DNA of 6,877 bases from an uncultured Collinsella sp. (lineage in GTDB: Bacteria; Actinomycetota; Coriobacteriia; Coriobacteriales; Coriobacteriaceae), in contig CAUASQ010000090.1 of assembly GCA_958431945.1 (NCBI GenBank), positions 1 through 6,877 on the forward strand, written 5' to 3'. Shown here piece after piece: positions 1 to 6,595 of this stretch (the stretch's first letter is position 1; each line of letters opens with the position of its first letter). Under the pieces are notes generated by a model that saw only the letters and a program-made list of their open reading frames with translations, searched no databases and was not told where the DNA came from. Made by a program: the position numbers and the translations under genes.

Positions 1-73
1 TCACAAAGTTGACGCCCTTGACCACGCGGCCGTCCTTAACATCCAGACAGGGAATCACGCGTTTGGTAAGCAT
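1..73 (-). CDS. hisF: Imidazole glycerol phosphate synthase, cyclase subunit HisF (N-terminal fragment)
   Basis: Only the first 24 codons are present; the gene continues past the left edge. The peptide starts MLTKRVIPCLDVKDGRVVKG, the highly conserved first strand of the HisF (beta-alpha)8 barrel. Asp11 in PCLDVKDG is one of the two catalytic aspartates of the family. HisF takes ammonia from HisH and converts PRFAR to imidazole glycerol phosphate and AICAR in the cytoplasm. The ATG lies 3 bases after the hisA stop. A strong GGAGG sits 8 bases before it, inside the end of hisA, so translation is probably coupled. The partner gene hisH lies two genes upstream in the same operon. The identity is secure despite the short length; nothing can be said of the rest of the protein. 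Confidence 0.95.
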   Translation of the reverse strand, partial: MLTKRVIPCLDVKDGRVVKGVNFV

Positions 74-76
74 GGG

Positions 77-820
77 CTACTCCTCCCCTCGGGCGGCGGC
101 CAGCGCCTGTACCAGCGTAAAGTTGCCCTCGTAGAGCGCGCGACCGGTAATAGCACCTTCAATCGCGCCCTCACCCACTGCGGCCAGCGCGCGGATATCG
201 TCGAGTGTCGAGATGCCGCCCGATGCCACGACGGGAAAGCCCGCGACCTCGGCCACATGGCGATATGCCGCCACATCGATGCCCGTCTGCATGCCATCAC
301 GCGCGATGTCGGTATACACCAGATGCTTAAAGCCCAGCTCGGTGAGCTGCGCCACCGCATCGTCGACCGCCACGCCCGCGCCGTCGCGCCAGCCGTTCAC
401 CTTGACCTGGCCGTCGCGCGCGGCAATGTCGGCGACCAGCAGCTCGCCAAAGCCTTGGGCCGCTACCTCGGCAAAACCCGGCTCGGTCACGAGCACCGTG
501 CCTAGTGCGATGCGGCGAGCACCATAGCCGGCCAGCTCGTCGATGCGCGCAAGCGAGCGGACGCCGCCGCCCACGTCTACGGACAGACCGTCGACGCCGC
601 AGATAGCCTTAATCGCCGCCGAGTTGGCAGCGCATGTGTCCTCGTCCTCGCCAAAGGCAGCGGACAGGTCGACGACGTGCACCCAGCTCGCGCCCTGCTC
701 GGCAAACGAGCGGGCAACGGCCACGGGGTCGTCGGAATATACCTTGCAGCGACTGCGGTCGCCGCGCTCCAGGCGCACGACCTTGCCGCCGATCAGATCG
801 ATTGCGGGAAACAGGATCAT
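77..820 (-). CDS. hisA: ProFAR isomerase HisA
   Basis: This 247-residue protein has the usual length for HisA, which opens the ribose ring of ProFAR by an Amadori rearrangement to give PRFAR, the substrate of HisF/HisH. It is a (beta-alpha)8 barrel. Visible landmarks are MILFPAIDLIGGK with catalytic Asp8, VDVGGGVR at 81-88 (first phosphate-binding loop), ADIAARDG with Asp131 matching the second catalytic aspartate, YTDIARDGM at 169-177 with the conserved Thr170, and ASGGIS at 199-204 (second phosphate-binding loop). The ATG overlaps the hisH stop by four bases (ATGA), and AGGAGG lies 7 bases upstream, so translational coupling to hisH is likely. In some actinobacteria a HisA homologue (PriA) also does the TrpF step. 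I cannot tell from sequence alone whether this one is bifunctional, so HisA is the conservative call. Confidence 0.96.
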   Translation of the reverse strand: MILFPAIDLIGGKVVRLERGDRSRCKVYSDDPVAVARSFAEQGASWVHVVDLSAAFGEDEDTCAANSAAIKAICGVDGLSVDVGGGVRSLARIDELAGYGARRIALGTVLVTEPGFAEVAAQGFGELLVADIAARDGQVKVNGWRDGAGVAVDDAVAQLTELGFKHLVYTDIARDGMQTGIDVAAYRHVAEVAGFPVVASGGISTLDDIRALAAVGEGAIEGAITGRALYEGNFTLVQALAAARGEE

Positions 821-1518
821 CGGCCAGCCTCCTCGACGATGTTGACGAAGTTCTTAAGGATGCGCTGACCCAGCGCGGAGGATTTCTCGGGATGGAACTG
901 GCAGCCCCACACGTTGCCATGGCGCACGATGCACGGGAAGCTCCGCGTATAGTGCGTGCGCGCCAGCACATCGGCGGCATCGGAATCGTCGGCCACCGCG
1001 TAACTGTGGGTGAAGTACATGTTGGCGCCCTCGGCAAAACCGACAAGCAGCGGATCGGCCGTACCGGCGGGCGTCATGTGCACCTGGTCCCAGCCCACGT
1101 GCGGCACCTTCAGGCGACTCGACTCCAGGCGCCTGCACGAACCGTGCATAATGCCCAGGCCATCGACCCAGGGACCACCGGCCTGCTCGGAGGCATCGTC
1201 GTCCGCGTCCGCACCCTCGTCCGCTGGCACGCCCTCGTTGCCACGCTCAAAAAACAGCTGAAGGCCCAGGCAGATGCCGAGCAGCGGAGTTCCGGCGGCA
1301 ACGGCGTCGAGCACCGCGTCCGCCTCGCCGCTCTGGCGCATAAAGGCGATCGCGTCATAGAACGCGCCCACGCCCGGGATAACCAGGCCGTCGGCGTTGC
1401 GGATCTGCTCCGGATCATCCGACGTGCAGGCGGCGGCACCGGCGCGCGCAAGCCCGCGCACGACGCTCGACAAGTTGCCCTTGTGGTAGTCGACCACCAC
1501 GATCTTCGGTTCGCCCAC
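817..1518 (-). CDS. hisH: Imidazole glycerol phosphate synthase, glutaminase subunit HisH
   Basis: HisH is a class I glutamine amidotransferase that releases ammonia from glutamine and channels it to HisF. The catalytic triad is visible: Cys83 in GICLGLQLFFE and His209 with Glu211 in CQFHPEK. The oxyanion-side motif PGVGAF is at 49-54, and KVPHVGWDQV at 137-146 is also typical. I chose the GTG start at 1518-1516 because GGAGG lies six bases upstream and the protein then begins MGEPKIVVVDYHKGN, just where the family begins. The same frame is open for 87 more codons upstream, but those run into hisB and show no family similarity. The resulting 233 residues are longer than the usual 200 or so. 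The excess is mainly an acidic, Ala/Asp/Glu-rich insertion at about residues 97-118, between the Cys loop and the GLGIMHG strand. The stop overlaps the hisA start (ATGA). Confidence 0.94.
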   Translation of the reverse strand: MGEPKIVVVDYHKGNLSSVVRGLARAGAAACTSDDPEQIRNADGLVIPGVGAFYDAIAFMRQSGEADAVLDAVAAGTPLLGICLGLQLFFERGNEGVPADEGADADDDASEQAGGPWVDGLGIMHGSCRRLESSRLKVPHVGWDQVHMTPAGTADPLLVGFAEGANMYFTHSYAVADDSDAADVLARTHYTRSFPCIVRHGNVWGCQFHPEKSSALGQRILKNFVNIVEEAGR

Positions 1519-1543
1519 GCGACCCCTCCACTTCTCATCATCC

Positions 1544-1584
1544 AAAACCACCACAAAGGGGACAGGCACCTTCGTGGTGGTTTT
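1544..1584 (-). repeat. REP-like palindromic element between hisB and hisH
   Basis: An inverted repeat fills much of the 79-base gap between hisB and hisH. The outer arms aaaaccaccac (1544-1554) and gtggtggtttt (1574-1584) match perfectly over 11 bases. Four more inner pairs (1556-1559 with 1569-1572) flank a 9-base loop. The position between the two blocks is an A/C mismatch as + strand RNA but a G-U wobble in the his mRNA, so the his transcript can form a continuous 16-bp stem ending in UUUU. The core ggggacaggcacc resembles short dispersed palindromes I associate with REP-type elements in several anaerobe genomes; that is recollection, not a search result. It could act as a weak internal terminator, an mRNA stabiliser, or simply be an inserted repeat. 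The palindrome is certain; its class and function are inferred. Confidence 0.7.
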
Positions 1585-1597
1585 ACCCTTGTGACGG

Positions 1598-2185
1598 TTA
1601 CAGTGAGCCCTTGGTGCTGGGGATGCCCTGCACGCGGGGATCGAGCTCGCAGGCGTGGCGCATCGTGCGACCCACGGCCTTAAAGGCGGCCTCGATAATG
1701 TGATGCGAGTTGCCGCCCGCCAGTTCGCGCACGTGCAGCGTGAGCTTGGCATCGCGTGCGAAGGCATAGAAGAACTCAACGGCCAGCTCGGTATCGAAGC
1801 TGCCCACGCGCTCGGTCGGCACGGGCAGCTCGCAGTAGGCCTGGCCGCGACCCGAAATGTCCACGGCAGCCATCACGAGTGTCTCGTCCATGGCAATCGC
1901 TGCATCGGCAAAGCGTGTAATGCCCGCCTTGTCGCCCAACGCTTGGCAAAACGCCTCGCCCAGCACAATGCCCGTATCCTCGACGGTGTGGTGCGCGTCG
2001 ACCTCAACGTCGCCTACCGCATGCACCGTCAGATCGAACAGACCATGGCGGCCAAAAGCGTTGAGCATATGGTCGAAAAACGGTACGCCCGTCGAGATAT
2101 CGCACACGCCGCATCCGTCTAGGTCGAGCTTGACGACAATGTCGGTCTCACCCGTCTTGCGGGTCACCTCGGCATAACGGCCCAT
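1598..2185 (-). CDS. hisB: Imidazoleglycerol-phosphate dehydratase HisB
   Basis: The enzyme removes water from imidazole glycerol phosphate to give imidazole acetol phosphate, the sixth step of the pathway. The 195-residue length is that of the monofunctional dehydratase. There is no fused histidinol-phosphatase domain as in E. coli HisB, so that activity must come from another gene not in view. Signature motifs are STGVPFFDHM at 31-40, the metal-binding AHHTVED at 64-70, and the second metal motif NSHHIIEA at 159-166. The last residues, STKGSL, are also typical. The ATG directly abuts the hisC stop (TAG then ATG), and a strong AAGGAGG about 8 bases upstream lies in the end of hisC, pointing to coupled translation. 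Unlike most junctions in this operon, its 3' side is followed by a 79-base gap with a palindrome before hisH. Confidence 0.97.
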   Translation of the reverse strand: MGRYAEVTRKTGETDIVVKLDLDGCGVCDISTGVPFFDHMLNAFGRHGLFDLTVHAVGDVEVDAHHTVEDTGIVLGEAFCQALGDKAGITRFADAAIAMDETLVMAAVDISGRGQAYCELPVPTERVGSFDTELAVEFFYAFARDAKLTLHVRELAGGNSHHIIEAAFKAVGRTMRHACELDPRVQGIPSTKGSL

Positions 2186-3301
2186 CTACATCTCCTCCTT
2201 CACCAGCGCGGCAAACGCGGCCAGCACCTCATCGTTTTCCTGCGGGGTGCCCACGGTAATGCGCAGGCAGTCCGCGAGCCCCGGCGCGTAGCTAAAGTCG
2301 CGCACCAAAATCGAATACTCGTCGCGCAGGCGCTCACGCACGCGCGTGGCATGCGGCGTGCGCACGAGCACAAAGTTCGCCGCGCTCGGCCATGCCTCCA
2401 CGGGCAGGCCCTCGGCAGCCATTGCGCGCAGGGCGCACAGCTCGCGCTCGCGCTCGGATGCGACCTGCGCCACCACGGGCGTGTACGCATCGCGGGCACG
2501 CACGCAGGCAAGCGCGGTTGCCTGACTCAGCACGTTGACCGAATAGATCTGGCGAATCGCCGCGAACACGTCGATGACCTCGGGTGCCGCAATCACATAG
2601 CCCAGACGCGCACCGGCAGCGCCAAACGCCTTGGACAGCGTATGCAGAATCACCAGGTTGGAATGCTCGGCGATAAGCCCCTGCGCCGTGGTGGCCGCGC
2701 CAAACAAATCGTCGGCAAACTCAACGTAGGCCTCGTCGACCATTACCATGCCGGGGCACGCATCGCACAGCGCCGCGACAAAGTCGAGCGGCGCCACGTC
2801 ACCCGTGGGGTTATTGGGCGAGGTCACGATTGCCAGGTTGCACTCGGGCGCCGCCGCAAGCACGGCTGTCTGATCGAGCTCAAAGGTCGCCGGGTCGCGC
2901 CACACGTCGCGCACCTCGGTCTGGCACAGAGACGCAAAGAAGGCATACTCGCTAAAGCACGGCGGGCAGTTGAGCAGGGTCCGTCCCGCGCCGCCAAACG
3001 CCAACAGGTAGTTATAGAGCAGCTCGTCGCCGCCGTTGCCCACGCAGACATTCTCGCGCGCCACACCATGCCAAGCGGCAAGCTCGTCGCGCAGGTCGTT
3101 GGACATGGGATCGGGATAGCGGTTGAGCGGTGTGGCAGCCAAGGCCGCATCAACCGCCTCGCGCACGCCAGCCGGCACGGGATAGGTGTTCTCGTTGGCC
3201 GAAAGATTGATGCGCGTGGGCGTAAAGTTGGGATCGTAGGGCTCAATGCCGGCCAAGTAGGGCTGGACGAGTTCCTTCATACGGGGCGTGAGCTCGGCCA
3301 T
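2186..3301 (-). CDS. hisC: Histidinol-phosphate aminotransferase HisC
   Basis: This PLP-dependent class I/II (fold type I) aminotransferase moves the amino group of glutamate to imidazole acetol phosphate, giving histidinol phosphate. The 371 residues fit the family. Landmarks are LSANENTYPVP at 33-43, LNRYPDP at 59-65, GNGGDELL at 88-95, SPNNPTG at 161-167, VDEAYVEF at 188-195 with the cofactor-contacting Asp189, and HTLSKAFGAAGARLGY at 220-235 with Lys224 as the Schiff-base lysine. LRITVGTPQEND at 346-357 carries the substrate carboxylate arginine (Arg347). I chose the ATG at 3301 because AAGGAGG lies six bases upstream and hisD ends one base before. The frame is open for 33 further codons upstream, but these lie inside hisD. 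HisC-family enzymes may also act on aromatic amino acids; the his operon context supports the histidine role. Confidence 0.96.
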   Translation of the reverse strand: MAELTPRMKELVQPYLAGIEPYDPNFTPTRINLSANENTYPVPAGVREAVDAALAATPLNRYPDPMSNDLRDELAAWHGVARENVCVGNGGDELLYNYLLAFGGAGRTLLNCPPCFSEYAFFASLCQTEVRDVWRDPATFELDQTAVLAAAPECNLAIVTSPNNPTGDVAPLDFVAALCDACPGMVMVDEAYVEFADDLFGAATTAQGLIAEHSNLVILHTLSKAFGAAGARLGYVIAAPEVIDVFAAIRQIYSVNVLSQATALACVRARDAYTPVVAQVASERERELCALRAMAAEGLPVEAWPSAANFVLVRTPHATRVRERLRDEYSILVRDFSYAPGLADCLRITVGTPQENDEVLAAFAALVKEEM

Positions 3302-3302
3302 A

Positions 3303-4739
3303 TTAGGCCTCCTTGCCAGTCGCGCCAACGCCATCCGCGCCCGCAGCCGCCAGGTCCACACCCTCGGCAACCGTCGCCACGGCGTCGCCCGGCCAGGCAA
3401 CCTTGGTCAGGTCGGCCGCGGCGAGCGACTCGGCGCTCACGGCATCCTCGCCCTGCTCCAACACGCGGCGACGCAGTGCGGCAGAAAGCGCGTGTGCCCA
3501 CAGGCCCTCGGCCTCGGCCAGGCGCTGCGTAGCGGGAGCATCGGAGAGCAGGCCCTCGGGCGTATAGCAAATGACGCTCGAGCGCTTGACGAACTCCTCC
3601 ACCGAAAGCGGGTTGGAGAACATGGCCGTGCCGCCGGTCGGTAGCGTGTGATTGGGGCCGGCAACGTAATCGCCGAGTGGCTCGGAGCTCCAAGCGCCCA
3701 CAAAGATGGCGCCGGCGTTGCGAATACCGCCAAGCAGGCCCATCGCATCCTTGCAGTGCAGCTCCAGGTGCTCGGGCGCCACGGTGTTCACTGCCTCGAC
3801 GGCGGCAGCCATGTCGGCGGCCACCACGATGGTGCCTTCATTGTCGAGCGAGGCACGCGTGATCTCGGCACGCGGCGACTGCGCTACCAGAATATCGATA
3901 CCCGCCTCGACCTCACGCGCAAACTGCTCGTCGCAGGTCACCAGATAGCAGGCTGCCAGCGGGTCGTGCTCGGCCTGGGCCATCAGATCGGCCGCAACCA
4001 CCATAGGCTTGGCCGTGGCGTCGGCCAGCACGCAGACCTCGGAGGGACCGGCGACCATATCGATACCCACATCACCCGAGACAATCTGCTTGGCAGCGGC
4101 GACAAAGGCGTTACCCGGGCCGGTAATCTTGTCGACACGCGGAATGGTCTCGGTACCGTACGCCAGCGCGGCCACGGCCTGGGCGCCGCCCACCATATAG
4201 ATCTCGTCCACGCCGCCGAGCTTGGCGGCCGCGAGCGTGTAGGGGCTGATCAGGCCGTCCTTTTGCGGCGGGGTCACCATGACCACGCGTTTGACGCCGG
4301 CCACCTTGGCGGGAATGGCGTTCATAAGCACGGTGGAAGGGTACTGTGCACGACCGCCCGGCACATAGATGCCGGCCGCCGCGAGCGGGGTCACCTTAAC
4401 GCCGAGCATCGTGCCGTCCACACGCGTGGTAAACCAGCTCTGCTCGACCTCGCGCTGGTGGAACTCGCGAATCTGGCGCGCGGCCTTCTCAAGCGCGGCG
4501 ACAAAGGCCGGGTCGAGGCCTTCGAGCGCGGCATCGATCTGCTCCTGCGGCAAGCGGAAGCTCTGCAGCTCAACACCGTCGAAACGCCGACAGTAATCGC
4601 GCACCGCGGCATCCCCGTTGGCACGCACGTTGGCCACGATATCGCGGGCGGCGTCGACGATGTTTTGCGGCAGCACGCCCTTGCGGTTGAGCTGGTTGGT
4701 AACGAGGCGCTCACCGGGAGCAAGCTTGATGGTCTTCAT
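3303..4739 (-). CDS. hisD: Histidinol dehydrogenase HisD
   Basis: HisD is a zinc enzyme that oxidises L-histidinol in two NAD-dependent steps to L-histidine, ending the pathway. Conserved segments include GIYVPGGRAQYPSTVLM (123-139), KITGPGN (204-210), DMVAGPSE (227-234), AQAEHDP (254-260), APEHLEL (321-327) and GDYVAGPNHTLPTGG (356-370). By comparison with the E. coli enzyme, zinc ligands would be Gln255, His258, Asp357 and His416, with catalytic Glu323-His324; all are present. At 478 residues it is longer than the usual 430 or so. The extra length is a roughly 53-residue, Ala-rich C-terminal tail after the EGLWAH segment, with no motif I recognise. The ATG at 4739 has AGGGG eight bases upstream. 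It is separated from hisZG by 105 bases, the longest gap in the operon, and from hisC by one base. Confidence 0.97.
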   Translation of the reverse strand: MKTIKLAPGERLVTNQLNRKGVLPQNIVDAARDIVANVRANGDAAVRDYCRRFDGVELQSFRLPQEQIDAALEGLDPAFVAALEKAARQIREFHQREVEQSWFTTRVDGTMLGVKVTPLAAAGIYVPGGRAQYPSTVLMNAIPAKVAGVKRVVMVTPPQKDGLISPYTLAAAKLGGVDEIYMVGGAQAVAALAYGTETIPRVDKITGPGNAFVAAAKQIVSGDVGIDMVAGPSEVCVLADATAKPMVVAADLMAQAEHDPLAACYLVTCDEQFAREVEAGIDILVAQSPRAEITRASLDNEGTIVVAADMAAAVEAVNTVAPEHLELHCKDAMGLLGGIRNAGAIFVGAWSSEPLGDYVAGPNHTLPTGGTAMFSNPLSVEEFVKRSSVICYTPEGLLSDAPATQRLAEAEGLWAHALSAALRRRVLEQGEDAVSAESLAAADLTKVAWPGDAVATVAEGVDLAAAGADGVGATGKEA

Positions 4740-4772
4740 ATCGGTATCCCCTATCGGTCGAGGTTGTGTTCG

Positions 4773-4817
4773 AAAAACGAGCGACTGGGCAGCGGCGCCA
4801 GTCGGCCCGCAGCCCAG
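4773..4817 (-). other. Intercistronic GC-rich stem-loop between hisZG and hisD
   Basis: In the 105-base gap between hisZG and hisD, ctgggc (4785-4790) pairs with gcccag (4812-4817). After one symmetric A/A (U/U in RNA) mismatch, gcgg (4792-4795) pairs with ccgc (4807-4810), giving ten GC-rich pairs around an 11-base loop. A competing 7-bp hairpin, cgactgg (4782-4788) with ccagtcg (4798-4804), shares bases with it. In the his mRNA a run of five U (complement of 4773-4777) follows seven bases after the stem. That is too far for a classical terminator, so a pausing, processing or partial-termination role is only a suggestion. GC-rich DNA gives chance hairpins, which lowers confidence in function. 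Confidence 0.4.
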
Positions 4818-4844
4818 ACATTGGGGCGCCCGTGCGCGCTCGCG

Positions 4845-6560
4845 CTATTGTGCCGAGCCCGCGACGGGCTCAAAATGCTTGTCCTTAACGGCCGCGGCCA
4901 AGCGATCTGCCAGATTGCGTACGCGCGGATCCAGGCGCGCGGCGCCCGGGTTGACAAAGAAGCGGGCCGTGCAGTCCATGATGCGACCGGTGATGACCAG
5001 GTCGTTATCGCGCAGCGTGGCGCCCGTGGCGGTAATATCCACGATACGGTCGGTCATACCGACGATGGGGCCCAGCTCGATGTTACCGTGTAGCGAGACG
5101 ATATCGGCGTTCACGCCGCGCTCGGCATACCAGGCACTCGCGATGCGCGGATACTTGGTGGCCACGCGAAGCGACCCACGGCGGGCATAGTTGCGATCGG
5201 CCTGGCCGGCGCGCCACGCGGGCTCCGCCTCGATAAACGTGCACAGGCCGTAGCCCAGATCGACCAGCTGCAGCAGGTTGAGGTCGGCCTCGATGAGCGA
5301 GTCCCAACCGCAGATGCCGCAGTCGGCACCGCCACAGCCCACAAAGGCGGGCGCATCGCTGGGGCGCACGATGACAAACTCGATATCGCCGACCGCGCCC
5401 TCGCCGGCACGCGTGTCGCGGCCGCGCACGATCAGGTGACGGCCGGGGTCACGAAGCTCAGAGACGTCCAGGCCCGCGGTCTCGAGCACGTCGAGCGTGT
5501 CGGCCTTAAGCGAGCCCTTGGGCACGGCGATGCGCAGCGGGCCCTCGGCGCCACGGCCTGCGGCGTGATCGCCGTCGGAAGCGGCATCCTCGGCCGAGGT
5601 GCGCGCGGCCTCCAGGCGCTCGAGCGAAAAGGCGAAGCCCGCCGCCGGCACCTCGATGCCGTCGCCAAATGCGCCGGTAAAGATGGAGTCGTAGCGTCCG
5701 CCCGAACCGACCGGATTGGGCAAGCCGCCGGCATAGGCCTTAAAGACCAGGCCCGTGTAGTAATCAAACGAGTTCATGATGGAGAAGTCGAAGGACAGTA
5801 CCTGGGCGTCCTCGGGAGCCAGGCCCTCGACCAGGGCACGCAGCTCGCGCGTGAGCGGCGCGACGATACCGGCGGCAACCAGCAACGCATCAACGCGGTC
5901 GAGCACTTCGGAGCCACCGTGTAGACGCGGCAGCTCGCTAATGGCGGCCTTGACGACATCGGACTCGGCGCTTGCCGCCACGCGAGAATCGAGGCCCACG
6001 AAGTCATTGGCGTGCACGCAGCACAGGGCCTCGGCAGCCAGCTCGCGATCATCGCACGCCGCGAGCAGCTCCTTAAACGGACGCACGCTACCTGCGATAA
6101 TGCGCGCATCGGGAAGTGCCAGCTCGCGCACGGCCTCGGCCACCAGCGAGACGATCTCGACGTCGCCCGCAGTGTCGCCCACACCGATGAGCTCAAAGCC
6201 CAGCTGCGTAAACTGACGCGAGCCACCGGCATTGCGCTGGCACTCGCGAACCACCGGCGCCTCGTAGCGAAGGCGCAGGGGCAGGTCGGCAGCGCACATG
6301 CGGGTCGAAACCAAGCGCACGATCGGCAACGTGTTGTCGGGACGGACCACCAGCAGGCGGCCGTCGTCATCAAAGAGCTTAAACGGCGTATCCGCAATGC
6401 GGCCGCCCTCCTCGAGCGAGCCCTTGTCCTCGAGCAGCGGCGTCTCGACCGGCAGGTAATGATGCTCCCTAAAGCAGCCCTTCACCGTACATGCGATCTC
6501 CTCGCGCGCCTGAGCCTCCTCGGGCAATATGTCCCGGAATCCCCACGGTGTGGCCGTCAT
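4845..6560 (-). CDS. hisZG: Fused ATP phosphoribosyltransferase: HisZ regulatory subunit joined to HisG catalytic subunit
   Basis: This single 571-codon frame carries two proteins that are normally separate. Residues 1 to about 319 are HisZ, the HisRS-like regulatory subunit without aminoacylation activity. It shows class II synthetase motif 2 (RYEAPVVRE, 98-106), the FDYYTGLVFKAY segment (265-276) and motif 3 (GSGGRYDSIFTGAFG, then PAAGFAFSLERL ending at 316). A hydrophilic Ala/Asp/Gly linker (about 320-340) follows. The short-form HisG domain starts at LRIAVPKGSL (342-351), continues through VATKYPRIA and NIELGPIVG, and contains the PRPP-binding motif DRIVDITATGATL (504-516). Together they should condense ATP with PRPP, the committed and histidine-inhibited step. 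I see no plausible internal start at the linker, so one polypeptide is expected. Oddities are three cysteines (409, 414, 417) and Trp419 where HisG normally has Lys or Glu. The ATG has GAGGAGG eight bases upstream. It is the first gene of the operon. Confidence 0.93.
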   Translation of the reverse strand: MTATPWGFRDILPEEAQAREEIACTVKGCFREHHYLPVETPLLEDKGSLEEGGRIADTPFKLFDDDGRLLVVRPDNTLPIVRLVSTRMCAADLPLRLRYEAPVVRECQRNAGGSRQFTQLGFELIGVGDTAGDVEIVSLVAEAVRELALPDARIIAGSVRPFKELLAACDDRELAAEALCCVHANDFVGLDSRVAASAESDVVKAAISELPRLHGGSEVLDRVDALLVAAGIVAPLTRELRALVEGLAPEDAQVLSFDFSIMNSFDYYTGLVFKAYAGGLPNPVGSGGRYDSIFTGAFGDGIEVPAAGFAFSLERLEAARTSAEDAASDGDHAAGRGAEGPLRIAVPKGSLKADTLDVLETAGLDVSELRDPGRHLIVRGRDTRAGEGAVGDIEFVIVRPSDAPAFVGCGGADCGICGWDSLIEADLNLLQLVDLGYGLCTFIEAEPAWRAGQADRNYARRGSLRVATKYPRIASAWYAERGVNADIVSLHGNIELGPIVGMTDRIVDITATGATLRDNDLVITGRIMDCTARFFVNPGAARLDPRVRNLADRLAAAVKDKHFEPVAGSAQ

Positions 6561-6595
6561 CTGGTGAGCCTCCTCATGCTGTGTTTCATATAGAA

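Noticed and set aside
634..1683. Plus-strand open frame (349 codons) opposite hisA, hisH and hisB
   Set aside because: It spans three real genes on the opposite strand and is Arg-rich, low-complexity translation; treated as a shadow.
1519..1779. Upstream extension of the hisH frame to an ATG at 1779
   Set aside because: The extra 87 codons lie partly inside hisB and through the palindrome, and have no similarity to HisH. The GTG at 1518 has a strong ribosome binding site and fits the family start.
3302..3400. Upstream extension of hisC to a start at 3400
   Set aside because: The added 33 residues overlap hisD and are Arg/Ala-rich. The ATG at 3301 has AAGGAGG at six bases and gives the usual HisC length.
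2351..3532. Plus-strand open frame (393 codons) opposite hisC
   Set aside because: Shadow of hisC: composition is Arg/His/Gly-rich without recognisable motifs, and it has no operon context on that strand.
3648..5093. Long plus-strand open frame (481 codons) opposite hisD and the end of hisZG
   Set aside because: It is the antisense of strongly conserved HisD and HisG coding sequence. Its His/Gly/Arg-rich translation matches no family I know, and GC-rich codon use keeps such frames open by chance.
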